Positions 17,101-27,025 of a DNA stretch of 27,698 nt are shown piece by piece (position 1 is the first letter of the stretch; every line of letters starts with the position of its first letter). Source of the DNA: Sphaeroforma sirkka (taxonomy: Eukaryota; Opisthokonta; Ichthyosporea; Ichthyophonida); assembly GCA_001586965.3 (NCBI GenBank), contig LUCW03002104.1, positions 22,501 through 50,198 of the forward strand, in the 5' to 3' direction. The notes beneath the pieces were generated by a model, which saw nothing but the letters and a program-made list of their open reading frames with translations, made no database searches and had not been told where the DNA came from. The translations under genes and the position numbers were made by a program.

Positions 17101-20100
17101 TGCGAGCAATAGAAAATACAACACTACATTAAGCACAGTCCGTACCGATAGCAACTGCCGTGAAACTGCACACATACATTGTGCCGTGCTTATAGCTAGC
17201 TATAACACACACCTGGGGTAATCTACCCAGTTTTTCGGCTACCCCTTCGATATCCGACAGCTGAGTCTGTGCCGCCTGGTCGGACATTCCAGAGCGCGTG
17301 ACCAAGAACTCTACCGCAGAGTCCAAGGCCACCACATCCAACTTCAACTTTAGATCCTTACCATTGCCATTCAGGCTGATCTCATTCCATCGACTGCAAG
17401 CAAGCGGGGTGGTGAGGGAGTTGATGCCGGTGAGAAGTGAGTGGGGAAGTTTCAAATTAGGATGAATAGGTGCTTCTAATCCTGAAAACGGAAACAAAAT
17501 AAAAAGACTGAAGGTACATAGGACGTGGACATATATACACCTGCGAGTCACGCCCACACTACACTGAAGCTGTATAAGTAGCTAGACGCTATGTTACCAA
17601 TGTCTCGCGGGCACCCAGAGAAGAATGGCAGCACAAAAGTCTTCCACACAGCACGTACACTTACACGTGCAACACTTTGCGGCCTGATTTGCTCGAAATC
17701 AAACAAGAAGTATAAGGTGCTTTTAGACACGCTAATATGTCAATAGCAATATCACCACAGACCAACCAGTAGATAACGAGGTATAAGGGGAAGCAGGCAG
17801 CGATAACACATACAATAGAAAATCCTCTGCACACCGTGACTGCACAAAGTTCAGAGAATAAACGTCCTTTAAATACTCCCGATGAATGATAGCCTGTCAT
17901 CCACAGCGTTCGAACTGGAACAGGGGCAAGATACACTGTAGAGATCAGTTTGCTGACAGAGCACGCGAATACACAGCCGATCTCCGAAGAAACACACCTG
18001 GATACCAGAACACTGCCACTACTGCTGATAGGGTGCAGCAAATCGAAGATATGCTCAGCACCTATGGCATTCATATTGTCGACGACTATGAGCCATTGAC
18101 CTTTGTTCGCGAAGAACCACTTGTACAGGATGTGTTCGATGATCTGCGCATTGCTCGCATCATCGGGAGCTGTGGAGACCAGAAAGAGAGTATGGGTTTA
18201 TTAGTATAAGGCGATACAGAAGTGACGCATGTGCATATGTGAGAATGATAGAGGACTGATTACTATGAACCCGGACAAGAGGCAATTCGCATGTGACAGA
18301 AAACGAATCAACAACAGCAATTTATGGTGTAAGTCAGATACATACAGCAGATCATATCCTCACACAAATGCATACCTCTGAGGGATTTTTTTTGCATACA
18401 ACACCACACAAAAAACAAAAAAAAGACAATCGATTGGTCGGAAGCTTCATTCATGCGAATTAAGTGTGTTCAACCCTCGGAGACACCTAAGCAAACAAAT
18501 CCCACAAATGTACACGAAGCATATTCACAGCATTGACTGCAGGATATAAACATGCCGTAGAGCACATGCTGATGTATCGAGTGGCTTCAGCACATGCTGA
18601 TGTATCGAGTGGCTTCAGCACATGCTGATGTATCGAGTGGCTTCAGCACATTTACGGATACTAATTCGGGCTATTGGGGAGACCTAGTCATATGGACATA
18701 TCTGCCACACATCGTGTAGCAAAAAAAACATACTCTTCCAAACCAAAGTTAGCCAGCCCATCGTAGATTTTCACCAGCAAGGACACATCGTATACAACCT
18801 TCAGCACCCACCCACACGCACCTCACAAAAAAAACAACAACATACACTTTAATCTCAGATACTCGTATGTATACAGTACAAACACACACAAACACACATA
18901 TATACCGCACTATGCCATACGAATACAGACAATCCAACCCTCACATACTCTGCATTTCCAGATAGGCCGGACTAGCGAATCCAGCAAAGGCCGTCTCGCA
19001 CTCTGTGCGCGTGGTCAAACCCGAACAGTCCAGCCACAGCGTCACCCGATACGCTCCCGCGTTTCCATTGCGCTCGCGCTCAAAGAGTTCCCACAGGTAG
19101 CGTGCGCAGAACACAGTCTTGCCCACACCCGCCATGCCAGTCAGCAACACCACGCCACCACTAAGTATTTTGGAATGGGTTTGAGGCAATTGTGTGTTTG
19201 CATTCTACAACTCCATTTAAACATATGTATGGGTGTATGGGGGTACGAGTGCGTATTATTCCAGGGAGTAGGCCAGCATGGGTAGGCAGAATTCCGTGTA
19301 TAGGATCAGTATGAATGCATGTATGAGTATGACAGGGGTCAATGGATAAGCGCGGATGCGTGTTGGCTTCAAACTTTGTGAATGTGTTCGAAAGTGATGT
19401 GTCATAGGTAATTCGCCAGAAAACTGCCGGCGCTTAAAAGTAGCAGAACTAAGAACCTCCAGCACAATTCAACGAACCCAGAAAGAAATAACCAAATTTC
19501 TGTATACACGCTTTTAGAATACATGTGTCAACACTTGCAATATTGACTAAACAACAGTGATGCGCATATGTTGCGTGTAAACAATTGCAAGTGGTACTAA
19601 TTCGGTGCACTCAAACTATTCGACAGCCTATGAGCCCTTGGCAGGCCAAAACCATTCATTCGCAAAACCAGTCAATTTCTTTCTCCCTTACTTACCAGGT
19701 ATGGCTGTCAAAGTACTTGCACACTTGTTGAAAATCCAATTCTCTGTGTCTGAAAGTGACCATCTGGGGTCGCTTTGGTCGGATAGGTAAACACACAATT
19801 CCGTTCTGATTACTCTTCCGAATCTCAGCAAGTCCACCCTGTCATTACAAGCGATGGGTGGAGTAAACACATCGGAATTTAGAAGAATTCTCCGTACTTG
19901 TACAACCGAGGAAACAGCATAGTACGTCTGTGATGTACATAATCCAGATGCAATCCATCCTATCAGTCCCCTCAGATACCAGACACAGCAGGAAGATAGT
20001 AAAACGTATCGCAAAGATATAAAAATATCAAAGGAATACTTCAATGACAGACTTGAAGCCCACAATAGCTACCCGATCAACGCGCCATATAGGACGAGCT

Positions 20101-22693
20101 TAATGTTGGATGCTGGATACTGCATAACATACACAAGAACACACAAATATATATAGTCTTACCAGTGGAGTAGTCGTGGTACAGAAAAGCCCGCTTTGCA
20201 GTCGTTTGCTGATGGTGTGTATATTGATTTCAATGGGTTCATCTTGTACGGACGGAGCTCTCTCGGCCATCAATTGACTCTGCAATTGTCCTGAATAAAT
20301 CAAAGGTTCAACTTATCCACATGAGTACCTACTGTCATGCTATGAGCTCTCAAGTCTCTACATCCGAATACGATTGGAGTTCGTACCAAAGTAAAGTCGT
20401 CGATGGGTGCCCAATATTTCGCGAAAACACATCCAATTACACCAGAATCGGGAAACATGCACTGACCAATTAGTATACAGACACCAAATTGGGATTGAAA
20501 AGAGGATTGAAATAAATGCCACACGGAACGTATGCAGAAAGCAAAGAATACAATGATGATATACATTACCAATACTGGAGCTAGCCTCCAGGACGAAGGG
20601 CTCCAAAGGTATTTCATTTGTATCCCATCGCGGAAAGAACTGTTCGAATTCCTGATTTGTAATGTCAAACACAAGCAGCTGCAGCGGTTGCTGTGTGATT
20701 TGGTCGCTAGCTTTTGTAAACGCAGCAGTGCCTGCCCCCTTATCAGCGGGCTCACTCTTAATCCTTTTCGATTCGGGTTTGCCCTGAACAAAAAACCGAG
20801 GTTTAATTCAACGATGTTGGTTACAGACAAGGGCTTGTTTGTATCGTAAACAACAGCTTGAATGCTCTGTGTCACCAGATTTTTAGATCGATCAATTTGC
20901 GTGTTCATTTAGAGAATGAAGGTTATGTACAGTCATTCCGCATAGAATACGAACAGAATGCGCACATTGAACACTACATGAACACTAAATTAGACTTCTA
21001 TACGACACACGCCGTACGCAGACAGGGCGAGTTCATAACACGCCCAAAACGAATAATAGTGTAGACAAAGGTGTACATCACATTCACGAGGCGGAGTGGT
21101 AATGAGTCGATCCCGTTGCAGTATAGCACAGGTCCCCACCAGCTGCGAATGTGCGAAATACACACAGTCACGCAAAATACTAGTCAGATCACCATTTACA
21201 AGGCCGGCAGGTATGCGTAAGCACACGCAGAATGACACGTGTCGCACAATGCACGCATATGAATACATTGTATGCGTATTTACAAAACACATACACTAGA
21301 ACTCCTTGAGTGTACTCTGGACATATCATAGATGCGCGGACTGCTCACTTACAGGCACTCACATATACATCACTAGGGCGTGTAGGTGATGTGGCCATCA
21401 TTTATAACCATAGCGACGTACGACCATAGCAGAGACGCGAAATAAAAAATACAATTAAGCTGAATTGTTTAAATATTTCCATACATTGGTTTGTACACCA
21501 GAACCTTAAACTCAGAACGGGAAGATTACAGATAATTGGGCGATGTCATACATTACTGTACACTTTTTTACTTCTTAATATATCCAAATCACTTACCAGT
21601 TGTGTGGTGGGCACGCGCATCGAAGGGAATTGATCGAAGAACATCTTTAGCGAGTTCAATTTATTGATGGCTTGCTGGGCGCTCTCTGTTTTCGCATCCT
21701 GCGTGCAAATGATAATTAATTCGGATATAGTTTTGAGGATATAGCTTCAATGTAGTTTTCTTTCTCCTACTACTACAGCACGAATATGTCTTAACCAGGA
21801 CAGTTCAGGTCAATCAAGACTATCACAATACAACACACACTACATATCAATGTATGCCATACACTCGCTTATTTGTGCACAATCACCTCGGGTAGAGGAC
21901 GGTGCCTAAAAAAGTGCACGTCTGGCCGCTTTTTTATAATAATAACAACACAAAAACACCAAAAACACACACATACATATTCAATTGCAAGCCCTCAATG
22001 AACACATACCTCATTAAAACCACCTCTGAGCGAGAAGAAGTGCTTAGTATTGAGCTTGAGTCGTTTCATACTCTTATCGGTAGGTTCGTACGCAACAAAT
22101 GGCGCGAATTTTCCCAGTTCTTCGCGATACTGATGTAGAAACTGTAGACGGTCCCCCATCGTGGCCTTTTTGATCGCTTTTTTGAACGTCAATAACTCCT
22201 GTGATTTTATTGCCGCGATGAAATATTATAGATAAATGTAAATCACAGTTGAGCTCGCCCATATTTAACCAGCCATAACGTTCGGCCATACCCACGGGGG
22301 TCGCAATTACAAATTCCTAAAGATATGAAAATCAATATGCATTGGATGCCTGATAGATATTTATTATAATCCCACTCAGGCGCAAGAACAAACACACATA
22401 CAACGTAATCGACGGCTAAATTAATTGATACAGGAATAGTCAACAGCAGGCTTAATATCTCATCTAATATAAAATACCTTCTGTAGTAGCGGTGGCAGCG
22501 AATCTAAGTGCCCCTCCATCTCATGTGTGTGCTGCACAATACCAACAGACCGGATCATATGCGAGCTGATATCCTTACTCGGCCGCTTACGCTGGGCATT
22601 GCTACCTCCCGGAGGTTTTGACTCGGAACTGATAGAACCTCGATTCGGATCGCCCTGCGGATATGAAGAAGATTCCAATTGAAGGCGAAGCAT
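14174..22693 (-). CDS. STAND/NB-ARC-type NTPase with TPR-like C-terminus (NLR-like), ~18 exons
   Basis: Likely a signal-responsive ATPase switch. Exons read: 22693-22478, 22316-22296 (uncertain), 22198-22010, 21698-21597, 20783-20570, 20290-20163, 19838-19696, 19160-18949, 18821-18734, 18169-17998, 17691-17665, 17393-17213, 16816-16671, 16135-16081, 15865-15716, 15127-14951, 14541-14389 and 14239-14174; about 813 residues. Phases agree except between 18734 and 18169 (off by one, so a microexon or another boundary). Residues 1-290 match no domain I know and include KRIKSEP, a SUMO-type psi-K-x-E site. A TFRHRELDFQQVCKYF segment (about 310) precedes the P-loop LLTGMAGVGKTVF (about 343-355). Walker B is QWLIVVDNMNA (about 461). 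The sensor strand is SGSVLVSSKSGRK, the GxP-like motif EKLGRLPQALDIV (about 557), and the winged-helix/MHD-like motif VLGMHPVVQE (about 671-680). ALIPHVWDVL and CLGLWCKFGEYVNYMCQY then resemble the STAND-TPR junction. Only one or two TPR-like units follow. The start and last exon are tentative. Confidence 0.72.
18561..18651. repeat. 28-bp tandem repeat, three copies plus a partial, inside a STAND-gene intron
   Basis: The unit begins AGCACATGCTGATGTATCGA and ends GTGGCTTC. Three perfect copies run 18561-18644, followed by AGCACAT of a fourth. It lies in the intron between the exons ending at 18734 and starting at 18169. Perfect identity suggests recent expansion. AGCACATGCT is itself nearly palindromic. 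Confidence 0.9.
21077..21142 (-). other. Possible additional 66-nt exon of the STAND gene
   Basis: An acceptor (TTCGCACATTCGCAG) opens a frame beginning LVGTCAILQRDRLITTPP, and a weak donor GAT|GTACAC would close it at 21077. It is exactly 66 nt and phase 0 at both ends, so it could be inserted between the exons ending at 21597 and starting at 20783 without disturbing the frame. There is no domain evidence. It may instead be intron sequence that is open by chance. Confidence 0.3.
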
Positions 22694-23372
22694 ATCAGGA
22701 TAACTAGGGTGCCAGCTGAGTGTTTCAGTATGTTAAACCTTGTCACAAAAAGGTGGATGTTATTGAGGTACTGAGAAAAACAGGCTCAGAGCTCATGAGG
22801 CATAGCAGCATCTCAGTCGATAAAACCGATGATAAGCAAATATAGCAGATCAATAGCGAATGGGTTGCTGAAAAAAGCATACCCATACACACACGCTCAC
22901 ACCACTGAATTGCATTAGAGGGAGTGTCGAATTCAGAAGCTGCGTAATCATAAATATCTGGAATAGAATTTATTATATACAGAAACGTCGGCACGCAATG
23001 TGGAGCCACATAACATAGAGACATCATGGCATAAATCCACCTGCATGAAGAATAATACCGATCGACTGTACTTGTCATATGCAAACGAGGTCATTTGGCC
23101 ATACTAACTAGTTATTTTCGAACTGAAATCACGCTTCAAAACTACACATACTGGAAACACATGCACCACACCTGTATTTAGACGTACATACATCGGTTAA
23201 GACAAACAATCTGACTCTATATGTACATACAATGTATGTTCGTACACCCCTATAATTGTAGCAATCCAATATACGCTAGAGATACACAATTTGTATTGAT
23301 TCAAATTAAATGGACACATGTCAATAGCATTAATACCGCAACAATGACCACTAAGAATATCATTTCAAAAAG

Positions 23373-23557
23373 GCAATTGCACACACAGATACAGACACAG
23401 ACACAGACACAGACATATATATATATATAATATACAATATATATATACATAAAAAACATAAACACAGACATACACAAACGTATATATATATATACCCACA
23501 CACACATACACATGATATATATATATATACATCACGCAGACACAGACACAGGCAAAG

Positions 23558-23594
<37 letters not shown>

Positions 23595-23631
23595 CATGCT
23601 AACACATACATATACAAACAAACAAACAAAT

Positions 23632-23666
<35 letters not shown>

Positions 23667-24016
23667 GGATAATTGTATATGTGCTATCATGCATAGACAT
23701 GCAAGTATATTTCAAATTTTTCGCACTCTTGAATACAAGCATACGTATTCGTTCAATATTACTTACGCAAGAAAGTATTCATGCTTTCGTACACAAGAAC
23801 AAATTTGCATTTCTATTGCAACCATGTGATATGCATACACGCACAAAAACACACACACACATTATATATATATATATATATATATGTACATATCTACACA
23901 CACACACACACATACACATACGTCTATATCTTACCATAGGTATATACTCCGTATATACATAACATAATTTTTATTATTATGAACATAAACAAAATACATA
24001 ATGCATAATACATATG

Positions 24017-24057
<41 letters not shown>

Positions 24058-24076
24058 TATAAAAATAGACATACAT

Positions 24077-24108
<32 letters not shown>

Positions 24109-24121
24109 GTATATTATACAT

Positions 24122-24153
<32 letters not shown>

Positions 24154-24325
24154 ACATACATATATTCATTCATACATACATGTATACTTGTATATTTTAA
24201 TATGCATGTACATACACACACATATATATATCCATCCATCCATCCATCCATAAACACACACACACATATATATATATGGATTACTTGATTATATATATAT
24301 ATATATATTTATATATATAGATACA
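23373..24325. repeat. Dense CA/TA microsatellite cluster
   Basis: About 950 bp are dominated by alternating (CA)n and (TA)n tracts with shorter CAGA, ACAT/ATAC and CATC runs. Examples are CAGACA repeats near 23388-23415, (TA)n at 23643-23666, 23863-23884, 24018-24053 and 24128-24153, and (CATC)n at 24231-24251. Open frames here on both strands encode only Tyr/Ile/His/Thr dipeptide-like repeats and are not genes. The cluster lies between the Gln-rich coding region and the first firm STAND exon, so it is either intergenic or within a long intron. Confidence 0.9.
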
Positions 24326-24342
24326 CGGAAGACAACACAAAT

Positions 24343-25427
24343 TCACAAAATCTTTGTACATATATTTGCTTCAGAAAATCCAACAACTTCAACATTGAGC
24401 TTGAACTCAAGTACCTTACTGAGGCCCTGATTCAAAGGAAGCGAGCTTGACTGCTGAGAGCCATGAGATGCAGTGGATGTCACACTGCCCGCTCTTAATA
24501 AATCCTGTCCCCCAACACCATTGCGCAATTGCTGCATCTGCATGAGTTTGTCGTCACTCATAGTCGCATCCACCGAACGTGCACTGACCACGGGACTCAA
24601 CGCGTTCCCCAAGCCCGCATTCGTGTTATTGAGACTAATCAATCCACTGCTGCCGTTACTACCCAGCATGCTTCCATAGTCGGCATAGTTCCCAGGCGTC
24701 ATCACCTGCGCCTGTTGTGCCTGGGGCTGAAAAGGTACGGTACCCGAGCCCTGCTGGTGCAGAATACTACTGCCATTAAACGTTCCAAGTGAGTCTGCTG
24801 GGCCTCCTTGTATAAGCGAATAGAGGTACTTGAAATCCATCACCTCCTCCATACCCCCACCCATACTCCGGCCCAAACCACTGCCAAGCGCATTGAAGTG
24901 GTTAGGCGCTTGTCTGTATGTTGAGCTCCCCATCTCACTAGGTGATGCATAGGGTGACTGCCGGCTAGAATTGCCTAAGTTCATACCTACACTGCTATCG
25001 CCGTAGAAGTTTAAACCGGCATTCTGGTTCTCTGTTGAAGATCGCACAGGGTTTGGTAAGAAGGAGTCCATAGAGGCCAGAGACGCACGCGAAGAGTTCT
25101 TGAACCCACCCCCAGAGGGAACGGAATCGGACGAGGCCACGTTGCTTAGCCCAGACTGCAGGCCTAGGGGATCATCGATACGGAACTGGGGATCATTGAA
25201 GTCATAGCTTATATTGAGCGTTTGCCCTTGGGAATTCTGTTGCTGCTGCTGTTGTTGTTGGAACTGTTGGTATTGTCGCTGTTGTACATCTAGGGATGGC
25301 TGTGGTAGCGACATGCTGTGTGCTAACCTGTGTTGTTGCGCCTGTCCTTGATCTAATGATGATCGTGGTAGTGTCATGTTATGAGCTAAACTATTTTGCT
25401 GCGACTGTGCTTGCTGTAGCTGCTGCC

Positions 25428-25467
<40 letters not shown>

Positions 25468-25518
25468 TTGCTGGTGTGATTGTTGCTGACTATAGCGTGC
25501 ATCTTGTCCATTGTTCAT
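24343..25518 (-). CDS. Glutamine/serine-rich low-complexity protein (or 5' exon of the downstream gene)
   Basis: An uninterrupted frame of 391 codons starts at ATG 25518 (A at -3). The N-terminus has polyglutamine tracts of up to 16 residues encoded by mixed CAG/CAA, plus a second Gln tract near residue 90. A 14-residue motif occurs twice between them, SLAHNMTLPRSSLD and RLAHSMSLPQPSLD. The rest is rich in Ser, Gly, Asn and Leu with SRASLASMDSF and MDFKYLYSLIQGG segments, and no known domain was recognised. The composition resembles transcription coactivators or other prion-like regulatory proteins; that is inference from composition only. The stop is at 24345-24343. An AAG|GTACTT site at about 24417 is phase 0, compatible with splicing to the exon starting at 22654, so the last 25 codons may be intronic. 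Confidence 0.65.
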
Positions 25519-25870
25519 CCTTTTCCTAATATTGCACTGGTATACAACAAAACTCAAAGCAAGAAGTGTATTATGTTGCTAAAACATTGCATCATTTAAG
25601 TATGTACTACCGCTTTCTTATACTTCTCTCTCCCACTTGAGAGACAGTTGCAGTTGCTTGGCTTGGAATTCGGTGTGCCTTTTAATAAATTGGAAACAGG
25701 AAAGTTGACTTGCGACAGAAACGGTTTTTAATTTTTAGCTGCCAGCCTCAGGTTATATATATATATATATCCATTTTTTTTTTTTTAAATTTGGTCGAAC
25801 CGAAAAGGCGGAGACTGGTGACTACTGAGTACTGAGTACTGAGTACTGACTCCATTCGGCTTTCATTTTT
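25519..25870 (-). promoter_or_regulatory. Upstream region of the Gln-rich coding region
   Basis: This is non-coding sequence immediately 5' of the minus-strand ATG. It includes a (TA)n tract at about 25754-25770, an A/T homopolymer run at about 25774-25787, and ACTGAGT repeated three times at 25824-25844 followed by ACTGACT. No specific factor site can be named; it is the expected location of the promoter. Confidence 0.35.
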
Positions 25871-27000
25871 TGAAATGAAAATTTGTGTCCGTTAGCTAGC
25901 TGCCGGCCTGCCGCCCTTGCCTCTGTCTCTCTCTTGTTGGGCATGCCGCACTGCCTTGTGCCGTCAGCTCGTCACTCACACTGCCATGAAGGCCATTAGC
26001 CCAGACCCAATGGCGGATAGCCCAAGTTCCCGGAGTCCAGACTCGAGACTCACAGGCCTATACGCCACAGTCCACAAACTCCACACTCAGGCACTCACAG
26101 TCCACAAACCTAAAGATAGTACAGTGTGTATTTCATTTGTAAATACAAGTTTTCAAAACTGTCTAATTTTCAGAAGGCTATGTCAAAACATAAATAATAT
26201 TTAGAACATCAAAAACAGAACACAGAACTTTTTTATATATAAATAAATATGAATAGATATTTAAAAATAGTCTTCCAATAGGACAACAAGAAGCTAAATA
26301 AACAGTACATTTCTGAGTTTCTCCGCACTATTTAAAATAAAATTTTTGGAGACCTTAATCCAGAGGGCCGTGTATATTCACAGACTGATGGGTGATGACT
26401 GCTTTTTTTATTTTTTTAAAAATATATTATATATACATAAAATATTTGTTCAATTTTCATTTTTCAGAAGGCTGAAAACTAAAAGCTTATAACGCCATGG
26501 GGGTACGGGATAGAAGTTGAACGTAAACGCATATTCATTCAATTTTAAATCGTTTTAGCGGTTACAATGTGATCAGAAGGCCCTACCTGTTTTTTTATAG
26601 GACTCTTGCGTATCGTGAACATGATACACACTTAAAATTTTTAGACCTGCCAGTTGCACCTTTGCGCATACAAAGGACCGCATATGAAATAAAGGTTGAA
26701 CGTAAACGTATATATATTCAATTTATAAAAGTTTCAACGGAAAACGGTTTGTTAGACTTAATTTCGAGTATGTATTCAATATTTACGAAAATTACACTAA
26801 ATACATAAATATGTAGTGTAAAAAAAGTGGTATAAATATATAAATAGTCCTTTTGGCACTAGCCTAGTTTTGTTCTTTTTTTTTTTTGCATAATCGGCAG
26901 GTTGGCTCCAATATAAATGTTCAAAACTTTTTGAGCATTTATTTATGTTTTTTAAGAAATAAAAAGTGATGTATTTTAGGACTAAAAATATATATAAATA
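25871..27000. other. AT-rich intergenic region, no gene recognised
   Basis: Open frames here are short and lack splice or family support. It contains a diverged direct repeat (26517-26547 and 26696-26726, both starting TTGAACGTAAACG) and repeated TTTTCAGAAGGCT strings at about 26167 and 26461. These suggest an old duplication or a fragment of a repetitive element. Confidence 0.45.
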
Positions 27001-27025
27001 TTGTATTTTTAAAAAAAATATAAAA

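Noticed and set aside
19688..20065. Minus-strand frame reading VDLLRFGRVIRTELCVYL as the coding frame of exon 19838-19696
   Set aside because: The preceding exon ends in phase 0, which puts this exon in the frame GGLAEIRKSNQNG. That frame leads correctly in phase 2 into the P-loop exon.
20300..20908. Long minus-strand frame of 202 codons overlapping the STAND gene
   Set aside because: It crosses the acceptor at 20784 and is out of frame with the exon 20783-20570, whose phase joins cleanly to the exon starting at 20290. It is a shadow frame.
22243..22316. Extended exon reading EFVIATPVGMAERYGWLNMG as an ankyrin-like repeat
   Set aside because: No GT donor at its end joins the next exon (starting 22198) in frame. 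Only a short 21-nt version ending at 22296 keeps the phase, so the ankyrin reading is unsupported.
14174..22693. Interpreting the exon chain as a HEAT-repeat protein such as TRRAP/Tra1
   Set aside because: Individual helical exons looked HEAT-like, but the ordered P-loop, Walker B, GxP and MHD-like motifs fit a STAND ATPase and no PIKK-family signature appears.
23301..24288. Several 70-95 codon open frames on both strands encoding Cys/Val/Tyr or Tyr/Ile/His/Thr runs
   Set aside because: These are direct translations of CA/TA microsatellites, present in several frames at once.
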